The position numbers and the translations under genes are program-made. DNA of 64,000 bases from Niastella sp. OAS944 (GTDB lineage Bacteria > Bacteroidota > Bacteroidia > Chitinophagales > Chitinophagaceae). Under the pieces are notes generated by a model that searched no databases, had not been told where the DNA came from, and was given only the letters and a program-made list of their open reading frames with translations. The stretch lies in assembly GCA_024809215.1 (NCBI GenBank), contig JANUBW010000002.1, positions 496,001 to 560,000 on the forward strand, given 5' to 3'. Shown here in pieces: positions 9,674 to 17,069 of the stretch; within the stretch, counting starts at the first letter, position 1; each line of letters starts with the position of its first letter.

Positions 9674-9976
9674 TTATACTTTACTCAATATCTTTCTATC
9701 GATATAAAAGGTACCAAAGGGAACAAAACACGCCAGTATCACCTTCCAGGTGGTTTTACCGAATGCCCATTTTTGTTCAACACCCACACTCAATGTATTT
9801 ATTATAAAAAGAAGGAACAGGGCGCCATGAATGGGGCCAAGCAGTTTTGTATAGGTGTCGTCATTGGCGCCATACTTTATTGGCACTGCAATAAACAACA
9901 GTAATAACAACGAAATTCCTTCAACGAAGCCGAGTATACGTAAGCGGCCAACTTTTGTTTTTAATAATGATTGCAT
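9674..9976 (-). CDS. DUF3817-family small inner-membrane protein
   Basis: 100 residues with three hydrophobic segments: about 15-35 (GISLLLLLFIAVP), 47-67 (GPIHGALFLLFIIN) and 77-93. The pattern RILGFVEGISLLLL, KLLGPIHGALF and PFGTFYIDRK is characteristic of DUF3817 membrane proteins. Function unknown. It starts three bases after the stop of the four-helix membrane gene 9980-10432 and is probably co-transcribed with it under the TetR operator at 10452-10475. It converges with the YdeI-like gene with a 2-bp gap. Confidence 0.82.
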   Translation of the reverse strand: MQSLLKTKVGRLRILGFVEGISLLLLLFIAVPIKYGANDDTYTKLLGPIHGALFLLFIINTLSVGVEQKWAFGKTTWKVILACFVPFGTFYIDRKILSKV

Positions 9977-9979
9977 AGT

Positions 9980-10432
9980 TTATCGTAAATAGGGTCTGTT
10001 AGCAAATGGAGAAAATGGCCAGGGTATGGCTATAAAGATCACGCCTAACGCCAGTGAATACCACAGCAGCATTGTTTTAAATTTCTCTTTATCGTTTTCC
10101 TTTCTTTTAGCCAGTGCCGAGCCAATGGTAACAATTACAATGGCCGCCAGCATAAGCGTACTGTGTATCATGCCAAAGAATGAATAATCGGAACCCGCTT
10201 CCGTTTTATTCTTTAAGAAATATTTGATAACCGGGCTTTGAAAATACAAGATCATACCGATCATCAATTGTATATGCGCAAAGGTGGCCGTCCAGTGGCG
10301 CAGGGCGTTATCACCTTTTGAAAACACTTTATTAGAGAAATATCCATTGAATGCTTTGCCTACGGCAATGATCATACTTAGCAAGACAAACCATCTTACA
10401 TAAGAATGCAGAACAATAAGAATGTGGTACAT
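9980..10432 (-). CDS. Four-helix inner-membrane protein, cytochrome-b-like
   Basis: 150 residues with four predicted membrane helices (about 5-27, 48-66, 85-107 and 121-140). Histidines sit within or next to the helices (HSYVRW, HWTATFAHIQLMIG, MIHSTLMLA), an arrangement found in small Bacteroidota proteins loosely annotated as cytochrome-b-like. Haem binding is not demonstrated. The gene follows the tetR stop codon by about 55 bp, and a perfect palindromic operator lies in that gap, so it is the likely main target of the TetR regulator. The DUF3817 gene downstream is tightly linked. Confidence 0.72.
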   Translation of the reverse strand: MYHILIVLHSYVRWFVLLSMIIAVGKAFNGYFSNKVFSKGDNALRHWTATFAHIQLMIGMILYFQSPVIKYFLKNKTEAGSDYSFFGMIHSTLMLAAIVIVTIGSALAKRKENDKEKFKTMLLWYSLALGVIFIAIPWPFSPFANRPYLR

Positions 10433-10451
10433 ACTTGCGCAAAGCTATAAT

Positions 10452-10475
10452 AAAACATACTAAGTAGTATGTTTT
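10452..10475. promoter_or_regulatory. Palindromic operator, probable TetR-family binding site (copy 1)
   Basis: A perfect 24-bp inverted repeat: left arm AAAACATACTA, two-base centre AG, right arm TAGTATGTTTT. It lies between the tetR stop (10489) and the start of the membrane-protein gene (10432). Size and dyad symmetry match TetR-family operators. A related, less perfect copy abuts the tetR start at 11081-11104. Confidence 0.75.
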
Positions 10476-10488
10476 TGAAGAAAAAAAA

Positions 10489-11079
10489 TTAACGGAGGGA
10501 AGTAAGGTAGTCTTTCAGTTGCTTTAAGTAGATGAGATATACAGATTTACTGTTTTCCAGTTTTCCCATATTTCTAATGCCCCAGTAACCGGACATTATA
10601 AATACGGCAACCTGTTCAGGTTTTACATCGGCCCTAATGTCGCCGTTTTTCTTTCCATTCTTAATACATTGTATAATGGACTTCTTCCATTCTTCCGACA
10701 GGTTGTTTAACGCAATGGTAAAGTCCTTATGCCAGGGCGCCATTTCGAGGGTGAGGTTGGCAGCTGGGCACCCATACTCTACTTTCATAAATTTATCTTT
10801 CATCAGTATCTCATACATCATATCATAGAGCACTTTAACCGGGTTGCCGCCCGATTGAAGCGGCCGCATAAATGTTGCAGCAAAAGCGGGTTTCAGCAAT
10901 TCATTAATAATTGCCAAACCCATTTCATCTTTATTTTTAAAATGATAATAGAAGGCGCCTTTTGTTACCTGTGTAGTGGCCAGAATATCATCGATACTGG
11001 TTGTTTGATAACCCTTTACATAAATAAGCTCAAATGACTTTTGCAAAATGCTCAACCTGGTTGCTTCGGCCTTCTTCAT
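10489..11079 (-). CDS. TetR/AcrR-family transcriptional repressor
   Basis: 196 residues. The N-terminal helix-turn-helix is clear at about residues 10-55 (SFELIYVKGYQTTSIDDI, TKGAFYYHFKNKDEMG). The C-terminal ligand-binding part resembles the TetR_C YxaF/LmrA-like group (FMKVEYGCPAANLTLEMA, with a cysteine in the GCPAANL motif). It would repress until an unknown small molecule binds. Two matching palindromes, one at its own start codon and one before the downstream membrane-protein gene, suggest autoregulation plus control of 9674-10432. In-frame alternative starts are absent upstream. Confidence 0.92.
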   Translation of the reverse strand: MKKAEATRLSILQKSFELIYVKGYQTTSIDDILATTQVTKGAFYYHFKNKDEMGLAIINELLKPAFAATFMRPLQSGGNPVKVLYDMMYEILMKDKFMKVEYGCPAANLTLEMAPWHKDFTIALNNLSEEWKKSIIQCIKNGKKNGDIRADVKPEQVAVFIMSGYWGIRNMGKLENSKSVYLIYLKQLKDYLTSLR

Positions 11080-11080
11080 A

Positions 11081-11104
11081 TTTAGATACTAAGCGGTATT
11101 TTTT
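11081..11104. promoter_or_regulatory. TetR operator, copy 2, abutting the tetR start codon
   Basis: The 24 bp directly before the tetR ATG (11077-11079) match the palindrome at 10452-10475 at 17 of 24 positions, including ATACTAAG followed by GTAT and TTTT. Symmetry is weaker, as expected of a lower-affinity autoregulatory site. It would overlap the promoter or leader of tetR. Confidence 0.6.
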
Positions 11105-11119
11105 TTGCAAAGTAGAATA

Positions 11120-11363
11120 CTATCCGTTATTTACAAAATGTATCACTGTTGGTGGTTGGCCCCATAAACCGAGCTCTGTTGTAGTAAGCACATTAAAAGG
11201 CTGTCTGGTACCGCCCGACTCACCTGATAATTTTGTAAACACCACCGCACTTATTTTATAATGCCTTATTGCGTAAGAAGCTGCCTACAGCACTTTCTCC
11301 TTCTGCAACGGCCATTTGCGCCAGCTCAAAACACCTGTTTATAAATTGTTGATGTACATTCAT
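11120..11363 (-). pseudogene. Remnant of a nucleoside/tRNA deaminase gene (internal deletion and frameshift)
   Basis: Reading from the ATG at 11361-11363, the first 28 residues (MNVHQQFINRCFELAQMA then VAEGESAVGS) look like the first helix and strand of a cytidine/adenosine-deaminase-fold protein. The frame then hits a stop near 11256-11258. In the next frame, ISAVVFTKLSGESGG, RQPFNVLTTTELGLWG and PPTVIHFVNNG read on to a TAG at 11120-11122, resembling the C-terminal part of the same family. The catalytic middle (the HAE and PCxxC zinc motifs) is missing. I infer a deletion plus frameshift; the remnant cannot encode an active enzyme. Confidence 0.6.
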
Positions 11364-11406
11364 ACCAACAAAGATACAGGCATGTACAAACAGTTTTGAG
11401 ATTTTT

Positions 11407-11473
11407 GAGATTTCGGGATTTTGAGATTTCTTTTGAGGCAGCATTAAGGCAAATCTCAAAATCTCTAAATCCC
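11407..11473. repeat. Long inverted repeat of GATTTTGAGATTT units downstream of the oxidoreductase gene
   Basis: GATTTTGAGATTT at 11417-11429 and its exact reverse complement at 11451-11463 form a 13-bp stem with a 21-base loop. Further degenerate copies outside extend the pairing. It lies about 25 bp after the stop of the Gfo/Idh/MocA gene and probably forms its 3' end structure. Confidence 0.6.
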
Positions 11474-11494
11474 TAAATCGCGCAATTTATCTTC

Positions 11495-12610
11495 TTACTT
11501 TAACTCAACTTTCTTTCCGGTACTGGCTGCCTTATAAATAGCATCTATTATTTTCAGGTCCCGTACCCCTTCTTCGCCATCAACGGGTACTACAGGTTGT
11601 TTACCATCTAATATAATCCCCGCCATTTCATCCATTTGTACTGTTTGGTGTGTCATATGCGGCTGTGTTAGTTCGCCTTTGTTTGTTCTTCCCTTTATGG
11701 GGCCATAACCTGTAGAGGGCCACAGCTCTGCATAGCCCTGGGTGCCATCGAGAAAAAAGCGATCGAGGTTATTCATGTTATAGGTACTGAGGCACGAAGC
11801 AACTGCCCCACTCGGAAAACCCAGCTGAAACTGTATGGTTTCATCAACACCGGGTTTAAACTTTTCGGGGTTGGTCTTTGTTTCCTGCGCTGTAACCCAC
11901 ACCGGCTCTTCGCCAACCATATAACGCGCACCATTAATTGAGTAAATGCCAATATCCATCATGGCGCCGCCGCCGGCCAGCGCTTTATTCAATCGCCATT
12001 GGTTGGGATCGCCGGCCGTAAAGCCGCTCAGCCCCTGAAAGAAAGTGATCTTACCCAACTCACCATCTTTTCGCATGCGAATGATCTCAAGTGTTTTAGG
12101 TTCAAAGTGCATTCTATAGCCAACCAGCAGTTTTACATTCGCTTTCTTACAGGCGTCAACCATTTCCTGGCCTTCCTTTGCATTTACCGCCATAGGCTTT
12201 TCACAAATAACATGCTTACCCGCTTTTGCGGCCCGTATCACAAAATCCTTATGCAGCGCATTGGGCGTTATTACGTATACCACATCTATATCGGGATTAT
12301 CTTTTATACTATCGAAGTTCTCGTAATTATAACAGTTCTTTTCGGGAATGCTGTATTTCTGTTGCCAGTTGGTGATCTTGGCAGGCGTTCCACTAACTAC
12401 ACCGGTTAACCGGGCCCGTTTGCAATCCTTCATGGCTTCGGCCACGCGGGTACCATAACTACCCAGTCCTAAAATGGCTACGCGCAATGGCGCACCGTCA
12501 TAGGTTGTTTTATCAGTGTTTTCATGTAGTGCGCAGGCTTCGGCAGGTATCAAAGGAAATGCAACTACCGAGGCAGCCAGTTGTTGTAGAAAGTTTCGAC
12601 GAGAACTCAT
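11495..12610 (-). CDS. Tat-exported Gfo/Idh/MocA-family (glucose-fructose-oxidoreductase-like) oxidoreductase
   Basis: About 371 residues from the ATG at 12608-12610. A twin-arginine signal opens it (SSRRNFLQQLAASVVAFP, signal end near PAEA), so the folded enzyme with bound NAD(P) should reach the periplasm. The Rossmann fold follows (LRVAILGLGSYG), with the family signature CEKPMAVN and the GFO-IDH-MocA C-terminal domain (GGGAMMDIGIYSING). These enzymes oxidise or epimerise sugars and their derivatives; the exact sugar is not predictable. The longer ATG start 11 codons upstream would bury the Tat motif, so I chose the inner one. It is monocistronic, with inverted repeats on both sides. Confidence 0.9.
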   Translation of the reverse strand: MSSRRNFLQQLAASVVAFPLIPAEACALHENTDKTTYDGAPLRVAILGLGSYGTRVAEAMKDCKRARLTGVVSGTPAKITNWQQKYSIPEKNCYNYENFDSIKDNPDIDVVYVITPNALHKDFVIRAAKAGKHVICEKPMAVNAKEGQEMVDACKKANVKLLVGYRMHFEPKTLEIIRMRKDGELGKITFFQGLSGFTAGDPNQWRLNKALAGGGAMMDIGIYSINGARYMVGEEPVWVTAQETKTNPEKFKPGVDETIQFQLGFPSGAVASCLSTYNMNNLDRFFLDGTQGYAELWPSTGYGPIKGRTNKGELTQPHMTHQTVQMDEMAGIILDGKQPVVPVDGEEGVRDLKIIDAIYKAASTGKKVELK

Positions 12611-12653
12611 AACGGCAAGTTTTAAAATAAATATAAGTAACAATGAGATAACT

Positions 12654-12775
12654 CAATTTGATAATTTGATAATATGATAATTGAATACAGGAAAAGATCT
12701 TTTTAGCGGAAACTTCGCTTTTAATGGGGCCGTTCGGCATTAGCAAATTAGCATATTATCACATTAGCTAATTGC
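12654..12775. repeat. Intergenic element with inverted tandem-repeat arms (TTTGATAAT family)
   Basis: The gap 12611-12933 lies between two divergent genes. The left arm (12654-12690) has repeats of the type TTTGATAAT ending in TTGAATACAG. A core (about 12691-12737) follows, then a right arm (12738-12774) of inverted units such as TTAGCAAATTAGC and TATCACATTAGC. The box AATACAG recurs at the tract ends near 16996, 24809, 26875 and 32334. The rest of the gap (12776-12933) has a C-rich patch and no clear promoter box. Confidence 0.55.
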
Positions 12776-12933
12776 TCTTTTCCGCTCATCATTAAAATAC
12801 GTTTTTTTCATCAATTATACCGGCCGCGCTTTCCCCTCTACCACAGCAAAATGTGCGCCCCGGCCCTTTTTAACAAAACACCGTTGTTATACTTTAACAT
12901 GAAAAGATTTATAAGAATTAGTAGACTTGATAT

Positions 12934-15606
12934 ATGAACCGGAGCATACTGCTTGTGCTAATCTGTTTTGCACTTTCCACAACCGCCATGAGTAATTTCG
13001 CCGATACAACGGTTGTAAAACGATCCTATACCACCCAGCATATACAAGGTACTGTAACATTAGATGGCATCCCAAACGAAGAAGCCTGGAATTCGGTTCC
13101 CTGGTCGGGCGACTTCATTCAATGGAAACCCAATGAAGGCAAGGCGCCGGCCCAACCTACCCAATTCAAGATCCTGTACGACGAAAAATATTTATACGTA
13201 GCCTATCATTGTATTGATAAGTACCCCGACTCCATTATTAAACGTATGGACCGCCGCGACCAGTTCCCCGGCGATTGGGTTGAAATAAATATCGACAGCT
13301 ACCACGACCAACGAACGGCATTTTCCTTCACACTATCGGTATCGGGCGTGCGCGGTGATGAATTCGTTTCAAACGACGGTAATAACTGGGATGTGAACTG
13401 GAATCCCATTTGGTTTGCCAAAACCCATATTGGTGAAACCGGTTGGACGGCCGAAGTAAAGATTCCGTTCAGCCAGCTCCGTTACGGCAACGAAGCCGAT
13501 AAAACCTGGGGCATACAGGTAACCAGGCGCATTTTTCGCCAGGACGAAATGAGCACCTGGCAATATATTCCCCAAAACTCGGGCGTATGGGTAAGCCGTT
13601 TTGGCGAATTGAACGGTTTAAAGAACATTCCCCTGCACCGCCAGGTAGAAATAGCCCCCTACGTAACCATACAGGCCGATAAATATAAAAAGGTAAACGG
13701 CAACCCCTTTGCCACGGGGTTCGACTCGCGGGTAACCGGTGGCCTCGATGGTAAATTTGCCGTTACCAACGACCTTATTCTCGACTTTACGGTAAACCCC
13801 GATTTCGGTCAGGTAGAAGCCGATCCATCGCAGGTACGCATCGACGGCTTTCAAAACTTCTTTGAAGAACGCCGGCCCTTTTTTATGGAAAGCCGCAACA
13901 TTTTCGATTACCAGCTCACCGGCTCAGAGGCCGGTGGCGACTACGATTCAGACCTGCTATTTTACAGCCGCCGGGTAGGCAGCTCACCACACACCTCCCC
14001 CACGCTGGGAAACAACGAGTATGTGAAAATGCCACAGAACACCTCTATCCTTGGCGCTGCCAAGTTCAGCGGTAAAACCCGCAAAGGCTGGAGCATAGGC
14101 ATACTGGAAAGTATTACCGAGCGCGAAATGGCCACCATCGATAATAGCGGTGATAAAAGAAAAGAACTGGTAGAACCACTCACCAGCTATTTTGTAGGCC
14201 GCCTGCAAAAAGATATCAATGGCGGTAAAACTGTTTTGGGCGGTATTTTTACCGCCGTCAACCGCGACAATGGCCTGAACGACCTGTTGCATCGCAGCGC
14301 TTACTCGGGCGGGCTCGATTTTTTTCATACCTGGAAGAACCGGATCTGGTACATACGTGGTAACGTAGTGTTTAGCCAGGTACAGGGTAGTAAAACAGCC
14401 ATCCTCAATACCCAAACCTCTTTTGAACATCTTTTTCAACGTCCTGATGCCAGCGAGGTATCGGTTGACAGTAACCGTACTTCTCTTACGGGCACAGGCG
14501 CTACCTTCCGTTTTGGTAAACAAGGCGGCAAATCGGGTAAACACGGGCGCCTGTTTAAATTCGAAACGGGCATCACTACCCGTTCACCCGAGTTAGAACT
14601 TAATGATATTGGCTTTATGCTTACGTCCAATGAAATAAACCATTTTACCTGGGCAGGTTTTCATTGGCCCAAATCGTTCCTCATCTTTAGGCAGGCCCGG
14701 TTGAATTACAATCACTGGTCGCGGTGGGATTTCAGTGGCAAATTCATTTACCAGGGATTCAACTTTAATTCGCACGCTACCTTCAACAACAACTGGCAAA
14801 CCGGCACCGGTGCAACCTGGGCCGTATTTGGGATCTCAAACAATGCATTACGCGGTGCTGCGGCCATTAAGCGCCTGCCGGGTATAAATCATAACTTTTA
14901 TGTTACCAGCGATTATCGCAAAAAGTTTTACGTAAACTTTAATACCAACACTTTCTGGGGATTTCAGCGCACCATGAAAAACAGCAACTCGGAATTGACG
15001 TTATACTATCAACCCATCAATGCTATGCGTATCAGCCTGAGTGCAAACTATAGTTACTCATGGCGCAAACAGGACCAGTTTGTAAGCAATGTATCTTATG
15101 GCAATACCCTTCGTACCATTGTAGGTGAAGTAAAGCAACATACGTTACGGTTTGTAGGCCGGTTGAGCTATAATATAACACCTGATCTTACCTTGCAATA
15201 CTACGGACAACCATACATCAACCGCCCCCTGTATAATCACTTTGCCTATGTAACAGATCCAATGGCTAAAAACCTCAACGATCGTTTTCATGTATTCAAT
15301 AATGGCGAGATCACAGAAAAGAACGGCAGGTATGAGGTAGACGAACAAAATGATGGCATCATTGATTATAGCTTTAGCAAACCCGATTTCAACTTCGTTC
15401 AATTCAGATCGAACTTTGTAGTACGGTGGGAATATAAACCCGGTTCAGAGCTATACCTGGTATGGTCGCAAAGCAATACGCCCGATGCCAATGGCGATCT
15501 TGAAAAAGATGTAGCCCTACCAAAGAGTTTGTTCAATAACGCATTTGATAACCAGGCTGCGAGGAATATATTTTTGGTGAAATGGACTTATAGATTTTTG
15601 AAATGA
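12934..15606 (+). CDS. DUF5916 protein with N-terminal carbohydrate-binding (CBM9-like) domain, outer-membrane barrel
   Basis: 890 residues. A signal peptide (about 1-24) is followed by a CBM9-like beta-sandwich of the carbohydrate-binding family 9 fold (about 37-215: LDGIPNEEAWNSVPWSG, FKILYDEKYLYVAYHC, DWVEINIDSYHDQRTAFSF). Then comes the DUF5916 region (DPSQVRIDGFQNFFEERRPFF, the signature ERRPFFMES) and a long C-terminal part rich in alternating aromatic strands, ending KWTYRFLK, as in outer-membrane barrels. Role unknown; related proteins are common in Bacteroidota and Gammaproteobacteria. It is monocistronic on the plus strand. A tandem repeat starts at its stop codon. Confidence 0.9.
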   Translation: MNRSILLVLICFALSTTAMSNFADTTVVKRSYTTQHIQGTVTLDGIPNEEAWNSVPWSGDFIQWKPNEGKAPAQPTQFKILYDEKYLYVAYHCIDKYPDSIIKRMDRRDQFPGDWVEINIDSYHDQRTAFSFTLSVSGVRGDEFVSNDGNNWDVNWNPIWFAKTHIGETGWTAEVKIPFSQLRYGNEADKTWGIQVTRRIFRQDEMSTWQYIPQNSGVWVSRFGELNGLKNIPLHRQVEIAPYVTIQADKYKKVNGNPFATGFDSRVTGGLDGKFAVTNDLILDFTVNPDFGQVEADPSQVRIDGFQNFFEERRPFFMESRNIFDYQLTGSEAGGDYDSDLLFYSRRVGSSPHTSPTLGNNEYVKMPQNTSILGAAKFSGKTRKGWSIGILESITEREMATIDNSGDKRKELVEPLTSYFVGRLQKDINGGKTVLGGIFTAVNRDNGLNDLLHRSAYSGGLDFFHTWKNRIWYIRGNVVFSQVQGSKTAILNTQTSFEHLFQRPDASEVSVDSNRTSLTGTGATFRFGKQGGKSGKHGRLFKFETGITTRSPELELNDIGFMLTSNEINHFTWAGFHWPKSFLIFRQARLNYNHWSRWDFSGKFIYQGFNFNSHATFNNNWQTGTGATWAVFGISNNALRGAAAIKRLPGINHNFYVTSDYRKKFYVNFNTNTFWGFQRTMKNSNSELTLYYQPINAMRISLSANYSYSWRKQDQFVSNVSYGNTLRTIVGEVKQHTLRFVGRLSYNITPDLTLQYYGQPYINRPLYNHFAYVTDPMAKNLNDRFHVFNNGEITEKNGRYEVDEQNDGIIDYSFSKPDFNFVQFRSNFVVRWEYKPGSELYLVWSQSNTPDANGDLEKDVALPKSLFNNAFDNQAARNIFLVKWTYRFLK

Positions 15607-15747
15607 GTGAGTGGTAAGTGGTGAGTGGTAAGTGGTGAGTTGGCTCGCTATTTTTTTAGATCTCTGAACAATTGCGATGCCCATAGTTTTTCAGACTCCT
15701 GGAACTTCGGAGACTACTCACCATTCACCACTCACCACTCACTATCA
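15604..15747. repeat. Inverted repeat of GTGAGTGGTAA-type units shared by two convergent genes
   Basis: From the TGA stop of the DUF5916 gene (15604-15606), the plus strand reads GTGAGTGGTAAGTGG and further copies to 15640. From the TGA stop of the DinB gene (15745-15747), the minus strand reads TAGTGAGTGGTGAGTGG and further copies to 15714. Each convergent gene is thus followed immediately by the same unit in sense orientation. The two arms can pair around a 73-base core and probably work as a bidirectional terminator. Confidence 0.7.
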
Positions 15748-16245
15748 AAAATTCCTTTCATCGGCAGATGGTCCATATATTGAAGGAACTGCTATTTTAT
15801 TCATCCGCATATAAACGGTAAGCTGTCCGCGATGGTGCACCATATGATTTACGGTTTGCTCCAACTGCGATAGCTTGGGCGAACTGTAAAGGACCTGGCC
15901 GCTGTTTTTCAGCGAGAATGTTTCCTGAAGCGTTTCATCCTGTACGTTTGATAATGCTTTTTTAGCGCGTTGTACATTTTCATCAAAACGCTTTACAACA
16001 TCCTCGGCGGTGGCAGGTGTGAACCTTTCATCGGTGGCAAAATCAATATCGGCCTGTTCAACAATAAGGGCCATCCACCGGGGAATATCTGCTACCAGCA
16101 GGGTGAGATATCCCATTTCCATGGAGCTTTCGTGGGGTTTGAACTTGTACACCTCCAACGGTATACGTTCTAAACATTTACGGGTGGCTGTTACTTCGGC
16201 TTCCAGTTCTTTAAGATAGGTTTTACCAACGGTGGTCTGGCTCAT
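15745..16245 (-). CDS. DinB-family four-helix protein
   Basis: 166 residues, cytoplasmic. The DinB-like four-helix bundle is recognisable by PHESSMEMGYLTLLVADIP and the C-terminal helix LEQTVNHMVHHRGQLTVYMR, whose histidines are two of the usual metal ligands. The first ligand position, normally a His in helix two, appears to be replaced here (VADIPRWM), so metal binding may be altered. Family members include thiol-dependent transferases and hydrolases, but most are uncharacterised. It is monocistronic, between the DoxX gene upstream and a convergent DUF5916 gene. Confidence 0.85.
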   Translation of the reverse strand: MSQTTVGKTYLKELEAEVTATRKCLERIPLEVYKFKPHESSMEMGYLTLLVADIPRWMALIVEQADIDFATDERFTPATAEDVVKRFDENVQRAKKALSNVQDETLQETFSLKNSGQVLYSSPKLSQLEQTVNHMVHHRGQLTVYMRMNKIAVPSIYGPSADERNF

Positions 16246-16272
16246 ATGGTTTAATATTTACCAGACTTGCAG

Positions 16273-16298
16273 AAAAAGGCATGCCACAATATGTGGCA
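16273..16298 (-). terminator. Rho-independent terminator of the doxX gene
   Basis: On the minus strand: TGCCACA, loop TAT, TGTGGCA, then TGCCTTTTTC. It lies 14 bp after the doxX stop at 16312 and before the DinB start. Confidence 0.75.
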
Positions 16299-16311
16299 CA
16301 CCTGAATGTAT

Positions 16312-16728
16312 TTAAGCTATTGCTCCTTTAAAAGCTACAGAAGATTGATTTTCTGCTTTGGTAGCCAGCAATTTCTTTCTTTTTTGGTAGAACACATATG
16401 AAGCCGTAAGCAAAGCAATAGGCAATACATTAAACATCCAGTCGGGTTTGCCTATCATGGCAATAGAATATGTAGCGCCGATGAGATCAAAATAAAAGCC
16501 TGCATAGGCAAATTCTTTCAACCGGTGGAATCCGGGGGTAAGAATAGCCACCACACCCAAAAACTTAGCCACGCCAATGAACGGAATAATATATACCGGA
16601 TAACCCAGCTCTTCGTGCATTCCTTTCACAGCAAGAGGATGGCTTATAATATCAGGTATTGAAGAACCTAACATTAAGAAAGCTAATAGTCCGGTAAACA
16701 CCCAGTAGAAAATATTGATCTTTTTCAT
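16312..16728 (-). CDS. DoxX-family inner-membrane protein
   Basis: 138 residues with four membrane helices (about 5-24, 46-65, 73-91 and 98-117) and the DoxX-like pattern SSIPDIISHP, ELGYPVYIIPFIGVAKFLGVVAIL and LKEFAYAGFYFDLIGA. DoxX proteins are small membrane subunits, some tied to thiosulfate or quinone redox; members of this short subgroup have no assigned activity. A palindrome overlapping a -7-like box lies just upstream (16761-16778), so it is probably under a dedicated repressor. It ends in a hairpin terminator and is monocistronic. Confidence 0.85.
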   Translation of the reverse strand: MKKINIFYWVFTGLLAFLMLGSSIPDIISHPLAVKGMHEELGYPVYIIPFIGVAKFLGVVAILTPGFHRLKEFAYAGFYFDLIGATYSIAMIGKPDWMFNVLPIALLTASYVFYQKRKKLLATKAENQSSVAFKGAIA

Positions 16729-16760
16729 AAAAATTAATTTAAGCGTTGATTATTTGTTTG

Positions 16761-16778
16761 TTTGTTGAAACAAAACTA
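16761..16778 (-). promoter_or_regulatory. doxX promoter -7 box with overlapping palindrome
   Basis: The minus strand reads TAGTTTTG (16771-16778), an exact TAnnTTTG box, 43-50 bp before the start codon. It overlaps the perfect palindrome TTTGTT-GA-AACAAA (16761-16774), a plausible repressor site. The -33 element is poor. Confidence 0.45.
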
Positions 16779-16850
16779 ACATCAATAAACAGCTTTAACG
16801 GGGTGTGTAAGGGACAATTTAAGGGGTGGTTTGCGACACGGATACAGTTT

Positions 16851-17069
16851 GTAAGTTCTCAGTTTATAGTTCATAGTTCCTTATTTCGGGACTCGCTACA
16901 AAGTTCCAACAAATAAACAGGCCTTCCGGTATACCGAAAGGCCTGTTTGTATTTCCTTGTCAACCTGTCAACATGTTAACTTGTCAACCTGCTTTCTGTA
17001 TTTCCTCTTTCAACTGTATCAACTTTTCAACTCCTTGTCAACCTATCAACTGTTAACTTGTCAACTTCA
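16851..17069 (-). repeat. 3' repeat element of the PQQ-propeller gene: GTTGAC tracts, hairpin, inverted AGTTC tract
   Basis: Read on the minus strand, beginning four bases after the TGA stop at 17070: AAGTTGACAAGTTAAC and related units, a box GGAAATACAG (plus-strand 16996-17005), more GTTGAC units, and a second box GGAAATACAAA (16946-16956). Then comes the hairpin 16915-16948, a spacer, and an inverted tract of AGTTCTCAG/AGTTCATAG units (16853-16880). The same order of parts is found, on the plus strand, at 26829-27062. Confidence 0.7.
16915..16948. terminator. Strong hairpin, likely terminator of the PQQ-propeller gene
   Basis: AAACAGGCCTTCCGGT at 16915-16930, two-base loop, ACCGAAAGGCCTGTTT at 16933-16948: a 16-bp stem with one mismatch. 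A near-identical hairpin is at 32213-32244 after another gene, also next to a GTTGAC tract. Confidence 0.8.

Noticed and set aside
13984-14544. Long minus-strand frame of 186 codons inside the DUF5916 gene
   Set aside because: It lies wholly within a well-supported gene on the other strand and has no recognisable domain; a shadow frame.
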